Assembly (NCBI GenBank): GCA_049587755.1
Contig: JBAVEN010000082.1
Location: 1 to 64,000, forward strand
DNA from: Bog-375 sp049587755
GTDB taxonomy: Bacteria; Acidobacteriota; Terriglobia; Bryobacterales; Bryobacteraceae
Direction: 5' to 3'
Length of the DNA stretch: 64,000 nt
Shown here: positions 6,267 through 16,826 of the stretch, in pieces
Layout: every line of letters starts with the position of its first letter
How positions within the stretch are numbered: position 1 is the first letter of the stretch
The notes under the pieces: model-generated
Told to the model about the DNA's origin: nothing
The model's input: the letters and a program-made list of their open reading frames with translations, nothing else
Database searches by the model: none
Made by a program: the position numbers and the translations under genes

Positions 6267-9242
6267 CTACCTCGGCAGGAACTTGAAATCGGAGATCGCG
6301 ATCTCGTCGTTGCCCTGGACCAGAAATCCGAACTTACCCTGAGTAAAATCGCGGCCCGTCTCAGCGAAGGAATCGAGCACTTTCCACTCGTTGCCGACGC
6401 GCACCTCTTGCACCGCGCGATCCGGCGTCACCTCAATCTGTATGGTGAACGCCTTCTGATTTCCGAGATTGTGCGGCGTCTTGACCCGCTCGTACCGCTT
6501 GCCCTTGGCGACGACCCCGGCCCAGAAATTCTTTCGGTCGATCTCGTAGAGCAGGTAGTTCTTGGCGTCGAGATACTGAAGGCACCAGCGGATCTGGCCG
6601 GCCCGGAACACGCCGCCGCCTTTGAGCAGTTGCACCGTGAAGGTGAAGACGCCCTTGGGCGGCAGCTTGAAGGGCACGAATCCGCCGCCCTTGTGGACCC
6701 AATTGTCGCCATCCTTCGTCCAACTCTGCGCGTCCTCAAACTCCGCCATTCCGCTGGCCACGGGAGCGGCCGGCCGCTCGTGAGCCAGGGTGAAGTCCAC
6801 GTCCCGGCTTTCGCCGGCGCCCAGTTGGACCCGTGTGGCCGCTCCGGCGAAGCCCGGCGCGCTAGCCACGAATGTGTAGCTCCCCGGGGGCAACTCCACC
6901 TGGCTTCCGTGAACCTCGTGCGGCTCCGTTTCGTCGCTGCGGCGGTAGGTAACGATTGCCGACGCAGGACTGCGCGACAGCCGGATGGTGCCGTTGGCAA
7001 CGGCCAATATGACATCCGCGCCCGCCAGCACTACTGCCTGACCCGCCCGGAAAGATCGCTGCAGCCGTTTCGGCAGGTACTGTTCGCGCCGCAGTTCGAT
7101 CGTGTGGTCGCCCGGTTGAATGGCGCCGACGCTGAACAGGCCGTCCGGCCCTACCGTGCCGGCGCTTTTTCGATCGACCAAAATCTCAGTGCCGGCGATC
7201 GCGCCGTGGATCTCGAGCGAGCCGACCAGCGGCTGCGGCTTCAGGTCGAACTGCAGGCGCACTTCCGCGCCTTTCTTCACATCCGCGGTTTGCGCGGGCT
7301 CGTCCTGGAAACCGCTCTTGGCCACCCGCACCGTCACTTGGCCAAGGGTCTGAATGCGCAACTGGCCGCGCTGGGTGCGGCCGCGGTACTCCTTGCCGTT
7401 GAGAAATACGCGCACGCCGTCCTGGCCGGTCGAGACAATCAGCGTGCCGGCATTGACGTCCGTTTTCAGAAACGCGGTCAAGGTGGGCGCGGCGCCGAAG
7501 CTTTCGCTCATATTGCGCTGATCCTTGCCTTCGCCCACCACGATCTCGTTCAACCCCGGCTGAAAACTCGTCACATCCGTTCCGGCCGGACCGGCATCGC
7601 CTTGCCCTTGGCCGTTGACCGCGAGCTTCCAGGGACCCGCATTGGTCACAACGCGCGCCTGCTTTCCGAAGCTCGATACCAGCACCGCAATCACGTTCCG
7701 CGCGTTCACGCGGCCGGTCACGGCTGGCAGCCGCGCATCCGCAATCTCAAATGAGAACGAGGCGTCCCCTTTCGGCCCGGCGACCTTCACGGTGTGTGTG
7801 CCCGGAGCCACCTTGTCGAGCACCAATTGCCCGTCTTGCAGATTGACCGGCGGCTGATCGTCCACCACCACCTTGCCCTGGTCCAGATCGGTCAGCAGGC
7901 GAACGGATTGAGCCTGCGGCTGAAGCGTCAGGCTGATCGTCGCCGGCTGCCGCGGCTTCAGGGTGACAACGCCCGCCGCGGGCTCGAAACCGTCCAGCGA
8001 GGCGGAGATCCGATAGGTGCCCGGCGCCAGCGACAGCTTGCAGTTAGATGTGCAACTGGCCCCGCCGTCATTGCCGGCCGCGGGATGTTCCGCAGCAGCG
8101 GTCACGGATGCGCCAGGCGGAGTGGTCGCAATGTCGACCTGCACGGCCGCCCGGTTGCGGGCCGCGATGATCGCGTTGCGCGCGCGAGTTTGATGCACCA
8201 CGAAGAGAATGACGGCCAGAACAACCAGCACCCCGGCGATTGGCCCGATCACCACGGCGCGCTTCCAATTGAAGGGTGGGCGAGGGGGACCTGGTGGCCG
8301 CTTGGGCGGCCGCGGCGGACGCACGGGCTTTTTTGCGATTGCGGGCGGAGGCGGCGGAGGCGGCGCGGAGTCGATTAAAGGGGAGGGCGACGGCGTCGCC
8401 CCGGGCATCATGGCCGCTTCGGGAGCGGCCGGCGCTGCCGCTAACGAATCCGGGAAAGCAATTGGCGGCGGATAAGGTGGCGTCGCGAATGGATGCAAAG
8501 AAGGTTCCGGCGGAGCGAAGTCGAATAAAGACGCGGGCAACGGCGTCGCTGCAGGCGCGGGCGGTTCTTGTGGGGCGGCGCGGGCGAACGGCACGGTATC
8601 CGGGGTGAAGACCGGCTGCGGCGGGGCCGTCGGCATGGCTGGAAATGCAGGCACCACCGGCTGGGGCGGATTTTCAGCCGTCACACCGAGGGGCAGCGGA
8701 GGCTGTTCCGGCGAACTGGAGTCCACCAAAGCGTATGACAGCGGGGACGGCGTCGCCGAAGACATCACCGGCGATTGCGGCGGGGCGACCGGTGCCGGTG
8801 GCACTGTATCCGCGAAGTAAGCCGGCGGCGAAGGCGGTTCCGGCGGAGCGGAGGCGAACACGGGGAATAGAGGGAACGACGCCGACGGCACCGTCGACGC
8901 AGTCATCTCGGGTGGTGGCGGCGTTGCGGCTGGTGGCGGAGCCGCGGTATCCGCGACGCGCGTCGGCGGCGAGGCTGGCTCGGCTGCCGCCATTGCCGGC
9001 GGAGGTGGAGCGGGAGGAGGAGGCGCGGTCGCTTCCTGTTGCTTGAGCAGCGTCCCCCGCGCCATCAGATGCTGCTTGATCTCGTTCCCGGTGAACTGTA
9101 TGTCGAAATCGCCAGGGAAAGCCTGGATGATCTCATTCAACCGGAAGTAGATCGGCTTCAGTGCGGCAAGCTCATTGACCGCCTGGATTTGTTCGTCGAG
9201 CTTCTTGAGCTCCTCGAAAGAATCAATGTTTCCCACGTCCAC
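6267..9242 (-). CDS. Large PEGA-domain membrane protein with proline-rich cytoplasmic region
   Basis: 991 aa. Residues 1-60 form a helical head (SFEELKKLDEQIQAVNEL). Residues about 65-330 are a Pro/Ala/Ser-rich disordered tract with recurring SxPPEPPxPP units. A basic PRPPKRPPGPPRPP stretch precedes one membrane helix (VVIGPIAGVLVVLAVILFVV). Beyond it come several PEGA-type beta-sandwich repeats (for example APGTYRISASLDGFEP, ELPPGSYTFVASAPGF). The last 150 residues (WVHKGGGFVPFKLPPKGVFTF) resemble a LamG/DUF1080-like jelly roll. This implies a cytoplasmic scaffold joined to an extracytoplasmic binding arm. An open frame extends to 9488, but the GTG at 9242 follows a TACGAT box by 7 nt and starts the folded head. 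Partner and ligand are unknown. Confidence 0.8.
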   Translation of the reverse strand: MDVGNIDSFEELKKLDEQIQAVNELAALKPIYFRLNEIIQAFPGDFDIQFTGNEIKQHLMARGTLLKQQEATAPPPPAPPPPAMAAAEPASPPTRVADTAAPPPAATPPPPEMTASTVPSASFPLFPVFASAPPEPPSPPAYFADTVPPAPVAPPQSPVMSSATPSPLSYALVDSSSPEQPPLPLGVTAENPPQPVVPAFPAMPTAPPQPVFTPDTVPFARAAPQEPPAPAATPLPASLFDFAPPEPSLHPFATPPYPPPIAFPDSLAAAPAAPEAAMMPGATPSPSPLIDSAPPPPPPPAIAKKPVRPPRPPKRPPGPPRPPFNWKRAVVIGPIAGVLVVLAVILFVVHQTRARNAIIAARNRAAVQVDIATTPPGASVTAAAEHPAAGNDGGASCTSNCKLSLAPGTYRISASLDGFEPAAGVVTLKPRQPATISLTLQPQAQSVRLLTDLDQGKVVVDDQPPVNLQDGQLVLDKVAPGTHTVKVAGPKGDASFSFEIADARLPAVTGRVNARNVIAVLVSSFGKQARVVTNAGPWKLAVNGQGQGDAGPAGTDVTSFQPGLNEIVVGEGKDQRNMSESFGAAPTLTAFLKTDVNAGTLIVSTGQDGVRVFLNGKEYRGRTQRGQLRIQTLGQVTVRVAKSGFQDEPAQTADVKKGAEVRLQFDLKPQPLVGSLEIHGAIAGTEILVDRKSAGTVGPDGLFSVGAIQPGDHTIELRREQYLPKRLQRSFRAGQAVVLAGADVILAVANGTIRLSRSPASAIVTYRRSDETEPHEVHGSQVELPPGSYTFVASAPGFAGAATRVQLGAGESRDVDFTLAHERPAAPVASGMAEFEDAQSWTKDGDNWVHKGGGFVPFKLPPKGVFTFTVQLLKGGGVFRAGQIRWCLQYLDAKNYLLYEIDRKNFWAGVVAKGKRYERVKTPHNLGNQKAFTIQIEVTPDRAVQEVRVGNEWKVLDSFAETGRDFTQGKFGFLVQGNDEIAISDFKFLPR

Positions 9243-9249
9243 GCTGCCA

Positions 9250-9255
9250 ATCGTA
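9250..9255 (-). promoter_or_regulatory. -10 hexamer TACGAT, leaderless, for the PEGA protein
   Basis: Read on the minus strand, TACGAT is followed by seven bases (TGGCAGC) and then the GTG at 9242. There is no Shine-Dalgarno. This spacing decided the start codon. Confidence 0.5.
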
Positions 9256-9526
9256 CACCTTTCGGGGGACCTACTCCTATACTGGCGAAGGGTGATGTCG
9301 ACGCCCTGTCTTTTGGGGGACTGAAGGATAGGCGGCCAGACTGATTTCCCGTTTGGTATCTGGTTCGTGGGAATGCGCGCCGGCGCGATCTCTTGGTGAT
9401 GAATCGCACTTATTACCAGCGACCCCCTGCGTGTCGTTGGCAAATGCCGCTGAAACAAAACCCTGCATTTGCACCACCGAACATCCACAGGATGTGGACG
9501 TTCGCAGCAAATGCATCCCAGTAACC

Positions 9527-10750
9527 CTACCTCGGCGTTATCAGTCCGCCCAGCTTGTCTTGCTCGCTGGCCGTGGTGCGGGGAAAGCGGGGCGACCAGG
9601 CTTCCGGGTACTTGAGGCCTGAGCCGGTATTGTACAGCACGATGCGGTCGGCGGGTTTGAGGAATTCATCGGCGAGCAGCTTGCGCAGAGCAGCCACGCA
9701 GGCAGCGCCTTCGGGCGCGGCGAAAATGCCTTCGCTCGAAGCCAGCTCTTCTCCGGCATCGAGCATCTCCTCATCGCTCACGGCGATCGCCGTGCCGCCC
9801 GAGGAGCGAACAGCCTCGAGCACCAGGAAATCGCCCAGCGGTTTGGGAACACGCAAGCCGGCCGCCAGCGTGTGGGCACCTTCGAAAAAGCGGCTGCGCG
9901 TCTCGTTTTCCAGGAAGGCGCGAACCACCGGCGCGCAGCCTTCCGCCTGCACCGCAATCATCTTCGGCCGTCGGCTGCCGATCCAGCCCAGCTTCTCCAT
10001 TTCGTCGAACGCCTTCCACATGCCGATCATGCCCACGCCGCCGCCGGTGGGGTAGAAGATGGCGTCGGGCGGTTCCCAATCCATCTGCTCGGCCACTTCG
10101 TAGCCCATGGTTTTCTTGCCTTCGATGCGATACGGCTCCTTGAGCGTGCTGACGTCGAACCAGCCTTCCTGCGGGCCGCGTTCGGCCACCAGGCGGCCGC
10201 AATCGCTGATCAGGCCGTCCACCAGGGTGACGTTGGCGCCGTATGCTTTGCACTCCAGGTAATTCGCTTGCGGAACGTCGCTTGGCATGAAGATGTATGA
10301 CTCCAGGCCGGCCGCCGCTGCGTATGCCGCCAATGCGCTGGCCGCGTTGCCCGCCGAAGGAATCGCTACTTTGCGGATGCCCAGCTCCACGCACATCGAG
10401 ATGGCGCACGCAAGCCCGCGCGCCTTGAAAGACGCCGTGGGATTCAATCCCTCGTCTTTCACCCAGAGCGCTTCGGCGCCGAGCCGCGCGCCCAGCCGCG
10501 TGGTGCGCACCAACGGCGTCCAGCCCTCGCCGAGGCTGATGATCGAAGCGTCCGAAGGCGGTAGCACCGGTGCGTATCGCCACATGCTGGAAGGTCCAGT
10601 GGCCACTTCGCGCCGCCGCCAGCGGTGCCGTATGCTATCGAGATCGTACCGCACCAGCAGGGGGCCACCGCAGGAGCAAAGGTTCGCCGGCGCGCCCGCA
10701 TCCGACCTGGAGCCGCACAGGCTGCATTCCAAATGGGTTGCTCTCGCCAT
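9527..10750 (-). CDS. thrC: Threonine synthase
   Basis: 407-aa PLP enzyme that converts O-phosphohomoserine to threonine. It has a rubredoxin-like N-terminal zinc ribbon (Cys9, Cys12, Cys25, Cys27) seen in one bacterial ThrC subgroup. The PLP lysine is Lys109 in NPTASFKARG. Further motifs are SAGNAASALAAYAA and the phosphate loop PTGGGVGMIGMW. Length is normal. The ATG at 10750 is preceded on the minus strand by TAGACT with a nine-base gap, another possible short-leader promoter. No thrA or thrB is adjacent. Confidence 0.95.
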   Translation of the reverse strand: MARATHLECSLCGSRSDAGAPANLCSCGGPLLVRYDLDSIRHRWRRREVATGPSSMWRYAPVLPPSDASIISLGEGWTPLVRTTRLGARLGAEALWVKDEGLNPTASFKARGLACAISMCVELGIRKVAIPSAGNAASALAAYAAAAGLESYIFMPSDVPQANYLECKAYGANVTLVDGLISDCGRLVAERGPQEGWFDVSTLKEPYRIEGKKTMGYEVAEQMDWEPPDAIFYPTGGGVGMIGMWKAFDEMEKLGWIGSRRPKMIAVQAEGCAPVVRAFLENETRSRFFEGAHTLAAGLRVPKPLGDFLVLEAVRSSGGTAIAVSDEEMLDAGEELASSEGIFAAPEGAACVAALRKLLADEFLKPADRIVLYNTGSGLKYPEAWSPRFPRTTASEQDKLGGLITPR

Positions 10751-10915
10751 GAACCATCAAGTCTAGCATTCGGCGAAACCGGTGCCGCTGGCGCGAGCCT
10801 ACGCTAAACATGCTGCCTGCTGCCCGCGATCACTGGCCCTTCCAGTACCGAATCTGGCGCCACGGCATTCCCTTCCGAGCGTCGCGTTTGTTATAAAGAG
10901 TGTTCTCAGACCTCG

Positions 10916-11155
10916 ATGCCCCACTTTAGCGGACACACACACCTCCATCGCCATTACCAGGATCAAGGCGCGCCCGGCAGGAGCGATGTTGGCCAGCAGA
11001 CCAACCCGGCGCCCAGCAGGACCGCGCCAGCTTCGCCCTCTCACGATGAGATCGCCACGCTCGCATATTCCTATTGGGAAGCCCGTGGCAGGCAGGGCGG
11101 CTCGCAGTGGGAGGATTGGTTTCGTGCCGAACGCGACTTGCGCCGCAAGGCGTGA
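10916..11155 (+). CDS. DUF2934 domain protein
   Basis: 79 aa. The C-terminal half, DEIATLAYSYWEARGR followed by QGGSQWEDWFRAERDLRRKA, matches the DUF2934 pattern (A..YW..RG......W..AE..L) of short proteins common in acidobacteria and proteobacteria, of unknown function. The N-terminal 40 residues are polar and unconserved-looking, so the start could lie further downstream. A TATAAA box near 10893 could serve as -10 with a leader of about 20 bases. Confidence 0.65.
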   Translation: MPHFSGHTHLHRHYQDQGAPGRSDVGQQTNPAPSRTAPASPSHDEIATLAYSYWEARGRQGGSQWEDWFRAERDLRRKA

Positions 11156-11534
11156 GCCCGTTGCCCGCGAATACACTCGCGGCAGCTTGCGCTCGTGACA
11201 AGCCGGCCCGTGTAATGTCGACGCACCTCAGCGCGACGCGGTCTGGGTGGCCAACCGGTGCTGCCGCCGGAGCTTCCAACAGAACAGGCACTGCAGGGCG
11301 CCGAAGAGGAGCACTGAGAACGAGAGGTTTTGCAGTGGCGTCATCAGAACATTCTCGCGATCACTCTCATTTCACCAGAACTAGTGCTTAGTGACTAGGC
11401 CTTTCAGTACCTTCCAAAGTACCCTATAACCGATAACCGGCAAACACCCGAGACAGGATAACACCCAGGGTTAACATCGTCACTGAAAAGGCGGCTCGCC
11501 TGTCTGGATCCAACGTCATACAATTGAAACCAGG
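11156..11534. other. Intergenic stretch without a supported gene
   Basis: No open frame here has family features or a convincing start. The last 15 bases before the next gene contain TACAAT (11519-11524), ten bases upstream of its ATG, which is a likely -10 box with a very short leader. The GC content falls compared with the flanks after about 11340. Confidence 0.5.
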
Positions 11535-12164
11535 ATGCACGGAGGCACACGGCGCAAACTCGCCATTTTGGAGCCGATAGTAGTTTTCGGCCTGATCCTG
11601 GCCTATATCTGGAGTCTGCGCTACCACTACCCGGCCGTTTGGGCGCCGATTCTGGCGCTGCCGCTGGTCTCCCACTGGTGCCGCGGCGAGGGAGCGGCGG
11701 CGATTGGTTTCCGCGTGCAGAACCTGGCTGAGTGCCTGCGGCGTTTTGCTCCCGCGCTGGCATTCGTGGCACTCACCCTGCTGGCGGTGGGGCTGCTTCT
11801 GGACACGTTACGCCCCATCGCGCTCGACCGCGTGGCAATCACCTGGGCGATCTACCTCCCGTGGGGGCTCCTCCAGCAGTACCTGGTGAACGGCTATTGC
11901 CTGACGCGCCTGCAGGTCGTGCTGCCGGATCGGGGTGCGGCCCTGGCCGCTGCGGCGCTTTTTTCCGCCGCACACACGCCGAACTGGTTTTTGATGCCGG
12001 TGACACTCGTGGCAGGCTACGTCGCCGCGCGCCTGTATAGCAGCTACCGCAACCTTTACTTCCTCGGCCTGGCGCACGGCACGCTGGGTGTGCTGCTGTT
12101 TTTGGTGGTACCGGACTCCATTAGCCACCACTTGGTGGTCGGGCCCGGGTGGTTTGCGCATTAG
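11535..12164 (+). CDS. CPBP-family membrane protein with substituted catalytic motif
   Basis: 209 aa with about six hydrophobic segments, fitting the CPBP (CaaX protease/bacteriocin-processing) fold. In the usual motif 1 position (EExxxR) it reads QQYLVNGYCLTR, with Gln114-Gln115 in place of the two glutamates. Motif 2 is kept as FSAAH (His147). Motif 3 is HGTLG (His181) without the usual Asn. Loss of the glutamates argues against normal protease activity, so it may act as a non-catalytic membrane scaffold. It stands alone, 150 bp before the efflux cassette. Confidence 0.78.
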   Translation: MHGGTRRKLAILEPIVVFGLILAYIWSLRYHYPAVWAPILALPLVSHWCRGEGAAAIGFRVQNLAECLRRFAPALAFVALTLLAVGLLLDTLRPIALDRVAITWAIYLPWGLLQQYLVNGYCLTRLQVVLPDRGAALAAAALFSAAHTPNWFLMPVTLVAGYVAARLYSSYRNLYFLGLAHGTLGVLLFLVVPDSISHHLVVGPGWFAH

Positions 12165-12319
12165 GCGCCAGGGACGGGATCTTTCGTCCCACCGCGACAC
12201 AAGCTGTCCCACAAGCGGACAGTCGGCATTCCAGCCTAACGAAGTATCGCCTTTGAACGTCATATGTTAGCCTATGCGCGAAGTGGCAGAAGCCGTGCCT
12301 TTTCCCCTTGGGAACGGTA

Positions 12320-13606
12320 ATGGACATACAACGCAAGAACGTGGGTCGGAAGAAGGCCATCCGCTGGACCATCATCGGAGTTGTGGTCCTGGCGGTAGTG
12401 GGTGGCGCCGGCTACGGAGTCACTCGCCTGAAGCCCGCGGCGCCCGGCGTGGACATGTCGGCGTTGTGGCCGGACACGGTGAAGCGCGGCCCCATGGTGC
12501 GGGAAGTGCGCGGCCTGGGCACACTGGTGCCGGAAGACACGATGCTGATCACGGCTAACACGGATGCCCGCATCGAGCGCATTCTCATCAAGCCCGGCAC
12601 GCCCGTCAAGGCCGATTCCTTGGTGATGGTGATGACCAGCCCCGAATTGGAAACGGCGCTGCTCGACGCGCAATACCAGCTCAAGGCGGCACAGGCCGAT
12701 TACGAAAACCTCAAGGTCACGCTCGAAAAGGCTCTGCTCGACATGCAGTCGCAGGCGGCGCAGACCAAGGGCGATATGGACAACGCCAAGTTGCAGGCCG
12801 ACCGCGACCAGACGCTGGCCAAGGACGGCTTGGTTTCGGAAATCGACGCCAAGATCTCCGCCACCAAAGCCCAACAGCTTGCCGAGCAATACCAGCTCGA
12901 GTTGCAGCGCCTGAAGATAAACTCCAAAGCGGACGAAGCGCAGCTTGCGGCCGCCAAGGTGAAAGTGGATCAGTTCCAGGCTGAGTACGATCTGAAAAAA
13001 AGCCAGGTGAACCAGTTGAATGTGCGCGCCGGTTTTGACGGCATGCTGGAAGCCCTGCCAGCCCCGCTCACCGAGGTCGAGGAAGGCCAGAAGGTGCTGG
13101 CTGGCACGCCGCTGGGCAAAGTGGCGCAGCCCTCGCATCTAAAGGCGGAACTGAAAATTGCCGAAACGCAGGTCAAGGACATCACCATCGGGCTGCCGGC
13201 GGTGATCGATACCCGCCTTGCCGGGGGAAACTGGAATGGGCTGATCGACGGGAAGGTTTCCCGCATCGATCCCTCCGTCCTCAACGGCACGGTCACGGTC
13301 GACGTAGCGTTGAAAGGGCCCATCCCCTCGGTGCTTCGTCCCGATTTGAGCGTGGACGGCACCATTCAGCTTGAGAAGCTGGACGATGTGCTGTTCGTGG
13401 GGCGGCCCGTGTTCGGCCAGGAGAACAGCACCGTGCAGTTGTTCAAGATCGAGCCGGACGGCAAGTACGCCAACAAGGTGAAGGTCGCCTTCGGACGCAG
13501 CTCGGTCAACACCATCGAAATCAAGAACGGACTGAACGTCGGCGATCGTGTGATTCTCTCCGACATGTCGAATTACGATCAATACGACAGGATTAAGCTG
13601 AACTAG
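12320..13606 (+). CDS. Periplasmic adaptor (HlyD/MacA-like membrane fusion protein)
   Basis: 428 aa. One N-terminal membrane anchor (TIIGVVVLAVVGGAGYGV) is followed by a biotinyl-lipoyl half (IERILIKPGTPVKADSLVM) and a long alpha-helical hairpin of about 120 residues rich in Ala, Gln, Lys and Asp. The second lipoyl half contains NVRAGFDGMLEALP, and beta-barrel and membrane-proximal domains end the protein. It would bridge an inner-membrane ABC pump and an outer-membrane channel. The ATG at 12320 follows GGAACGGTA. The ATPase gene begins 35 bp downstream, so this is the first gene of a four-gene efflux cassette. Confidence 0.88.
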   Translation: MDIQRKNVGRKKAIRWTIIGVVVLAVVGGAGYGVTRLKPAAPGVDMSALWPDTVKRGPMVREVRGLGTLVPEDTMLITANTDARIERILIKPGTPVKADSLVMVMTSPELETALLDAQYQLKAAQADYENLKVTLEKALLDMQSQAAQTKGDMDNAKLQADRDQTLAKDGLVSEIDAKISATKAQQLAEQYQLELQRLKINSKADEAQLAAAKVKVDQFQAEYDLKKSQVNQLNVRAGFDGMLEALPAPLTEVEEGQKVLAGTPLGKVAQPSHLKAELKIAETQVKDITIGLPAVIDTRLAGGNWNGLIDGKVSRIDPSVLNGTVTVDVALKGPIPSVLRPDLSVDGTIQLEKLDDVLFVGRPVFGQENSTVQLFKIEPDGKYANKVKVAFGRSSVNTIEIKNGLNVGDRVILSDMSNYDQYDRIKLN

Positions 13607-13641
13607 TTCTTCGCCAATATCGTCTTTGAGGTAGAGGAAAA

Positions 13642-14352
<711 letters not shown>

Positions 14353-14393
14353 CGCCCGCTGCGCCGCCCGGCGCGGTTTGGTAACCTCACCTC

Positions 14394-16820
14394 ATGCACC
14401 CGCTGGTTCAGGATCTGCGGCATGGGGTGCGCCTGTGGTGGAAGGCGCGCGGCTTGGCTGCGCTGGCACTGGTGGCTCTGGCGCTCGGAATTGGCGCCAC
14501 CACGGCTATTTTTAGCGTGGTGAACGCGGTGCTGCTCCAGCCACTGCCCTTTCGCGACGACGGCCGGTTGCTGGCGATCTTTGAGAAGAACGTTCCCCAA
14601 CGGAAGAGCGATTTGTACGTGGCGGGCATCAATTTCGACGAATGGCGCCGCCGCTGCCACACCGTGGCGGCGATGGCCGCCATTTCCGACGTGCATGCCA
14701 CTTTGACCGGCGGCCCGAACGGCCACATGGACGCCGAGGAATTGAAGGCAGAGCGCGTGTCGGCCAGCCTGTTCCCCATGTTGGGCGTGCAAGCAGTGCT
14801 GGGCCGGACTTTTCTACCCTCCGAGGACAAACCGGCGCCCACCAATGTAGCCCTGATCGGCTATCAACTATGGCAACGCCGCTTCGGCGCCGATCCCTCC
14901 ATCCCCGGTAAATCGATCCGCCTGCGCGGCCAGAGCTATACCGTAGTCGGCGTGCTGCCTCCCGGTTTTTCCGTTCTCGAACCGGGCGTGGACGTATGGG
15001 TGCCTCTGAACCTGGACGTGAACGATCCGCGCCAGGCTGCCGGCTCTTTCCTCACGGTGATCGCGCGGCTCAAGCCGGGCGTGACCTACCAGCAAGTGGT
15101 GGCCGAATTCGCCAGCCTGGGCGACAGTCTGGAGCGCGCCTATCCGGCGATCGATAGCGGGTTCCGCGCCGACGTCCGGCCGCTGGTCGAGCAGATTGTG
15201 GGCAAGACCCGCCAGTCGCTCCTGGTGCTGCTGGCGGCGGTGGGCCTGCTGCTGGCGATTGCATGCGCCAACGTAGCCAATCTCCTGCTGGCGCGCGGCG
15301 CCACGCGGCGCAAGGAAATCGCCGTCCGCGCCGCGCTAGGCGCCAGCCGCCTCCGCATCACCTTGCAGTTGCTGTCGGAAAGTGTGCTGCTGGCGCTGGC
15401 CGGCGGAGCGCTGGGAGTGGTACTGGCCGCCGGCGCTGTCAGCCTGGTTGTCCGGCTAGGCCCCGCCAACATACCGCGCCTGACGCAAATCCACGCGGAC
15501 TGGCGGCTGCTGCTTTTCGCCGTCGTCCTCTCTTGCCTCACTGGCATCGTGTTCGGCATGGCGCCCGCCCTGCAGGTGACGTCCGGCAATTTGAACCAAG
15601 CGCTGGTGGAGGGTGGACGAGGCGGCACGGTGGGTCGCTCCAGCCGCATGCTGCGAAGCGGTCTGGTGGTGCTCGAGATCGCCTTGGCCCTGGTGGTGCT
15701 GATCGGCGCCGGTCTGCTGGCGCGGAGCTTCAACCGGCTGCGCTCGGTTAGCCCGGGCTTCGATCCCTCCAACTTGCTAACCATGCGGCTGCCGCTTTCC
15801 GGCGGCAGAAACGCCGCTCCGGCGCGCCGCGTGGCCTTCTTGCACGCCATCGTGCCACGGCTGGCCGCGCTTCCCGGCGTGCGCGGGGTGGGCGCCTGCA
15901 ACGGGCTGCCGCTGACCGGCCTTGGCCTGGGGGTGGTCTTCGCCGTCGCCGACCGTCCGGCGCCGCCGCCCGACCAACGCCCGATCGCGCTGGCTCGCTC
16001 CGTTTCCACAGACTATTTCCGCGTGATGGGCATCCCATTGGTAGCCGGCCGTGGATTTACCGACGCCGACATCAGCCAGTCGCCCGCGGTGGCCGTGATT
16101 AACCAGATGCTGGCGCGCCGTTTTTGGCCGGGCGCGGATCCGCTGGGCGCGCGTCTGACCCTGGATTCGGGTCCGCCGCGGGTGGCCGAAGTGGTGGGCG
16201 TGGTAGCCGGCGTGAAACCGGAGGTTGTGCAGGGCGAAGACTGGCCGACCATCTATAGCCCATACGATCAGGCGCCCACTGCAGCCACCAACATCGTGAT
16301 CAGGACCGACGACGACCCGCTGCCGCTGGCGGTGAGCGTGCAAAACGAGGTGCGGCAGTTGGATCCTGATCAGCCGGTCGCGGACTTACAGACGGGCGAC
16401 GCGATTGTAACCAAAGCCGTGGCTGGCGCGCGCTTCAGCACGCTGCTGCTGGGCCTGTTCGGCTCCATTGCGTTCGTGCTAGCGGCGGTCGGCATCTATG
16501 GCGTGGTTTCGTACGACGCCGGCGAGCGCGTGCAGGAATTGGGAATTCGGATGGCGCTGGGCGCGCAGAAAAGCGACGTGCTGAGCCTGATTCTGGGACA
16601 CGCCGCGCGCCTGGCGGCCCTGGGGATCGCTCTGGGACTGGCCGGTGCTTTGCTTCTGACGCGGCTGATGGCCTCCATGCTGTTTGGCGTCCGGCCGCGC
16701 GATTTTGGCACGTACGCGGCGGCCGCGTCAGGTCTGGCCGTGGTGGCGCTGGCCGCCAGCTACCTGCCGGCGCGGCGCGCCATGGGCCTCGATCCAGTCA
16801 GGGCGCTGCGCCATGAATAG
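14394..16820 (+). CDS. Large ABC permease with two FtsX/MacB modules (acidobacterial duplicated permease type)
   Basis: 808 aa, about twice a normal MacB permease half. It opens with the typical DLRHGVRLWWK...LALVALALGIGATTAIFSVVN segment. Then come a MacB periplasmic core domain (about 50-240), three helices around 275-395 including AIACANVANLLLARGATRRKE, another helix near 425, a second periplasmic core and a final FtsX module (ERVQELGIRMALGAQ, PARRAMGLDPVRALRHE). It has no nucleotide-binding domain, so it relies on the neighbouring ATPases. The family is expanded in acidobacteria; its substrate is unknown. A TAACCT box six bases before the ATG could allow separate transcription. Confidence 0.9.
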   Translation: MHPLVQDLRHGVRLWWKARGLAALALVALALGIGATTAIFSVVNAVLLQPLPFRDDGRLLAIFEKNVPQRKSDLYVAGINFDEWRRRCHTVAAMAAISDVHATLTGGPNGHMDAEELKAERVSASLFPMLGVQAVLGRTFLPSEDKPAPTNVALIGYQLWQRRFGADPSIPGKSIRLRGQSYTVVGVLPPGFSVLEPGVDVWVPLNLDVNDPRQAAGSFLTVIARLKPGVTYQQVVAEFASLGDSLERAYPAIDSGFRADVRPLVEQIVGKTRQSLLVLLAAVGLLLAIACANVANLLLARGATRRKEIAVRAALGASRLRITLQLLSESVLLALAGGALGVVLAAGAVSLVVRLGPANIPRLTQIHADWRLLLFAVVLSCLTGIVFGMAPALQVTSGNLNQALVEGGRGGTVGRSSRMLRSGLVVLEIALALVVLIGAGLLARSFNRLRSVSPGFDPSNLLTMRLPLSGGRNAAPARRVAFLHAIVPRLAALPGVRGVGACNGLPLTGLGLGVVFAVADRPAPPPDQRPIALARSVSTDYFRVMGIPLVAGRGFTDADISQSPAVAVINQMLARRFWPGADPLGARLTLDSGPPRVAEVVGVVAGVKPEVVQGEDWPTIYSPYDQAPTAATNIVIRTDDDPLPLAVSVQNEVRQLDPDQPVADLQTGDAIVTKAVAGARFSTLLLGLFGSIAFVLAAVGIYGVVSYDAGERVQELGIRMALGAQKSDVLSLILGHAARLAALGIALGLAGALLLTRLMASMLFGVRPRDFGTYAAAASGLAVVALAASYLPARRAMGLDPVRALRHE

Positions 16821-16826
16821 GACATC

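Noticed and set aside
6249..7754. 501-codon plus-strand frame opposite the PEGA protein
   Set aside because: Shadow frame. The minus-strand product has a clear domain series and its own promoter.
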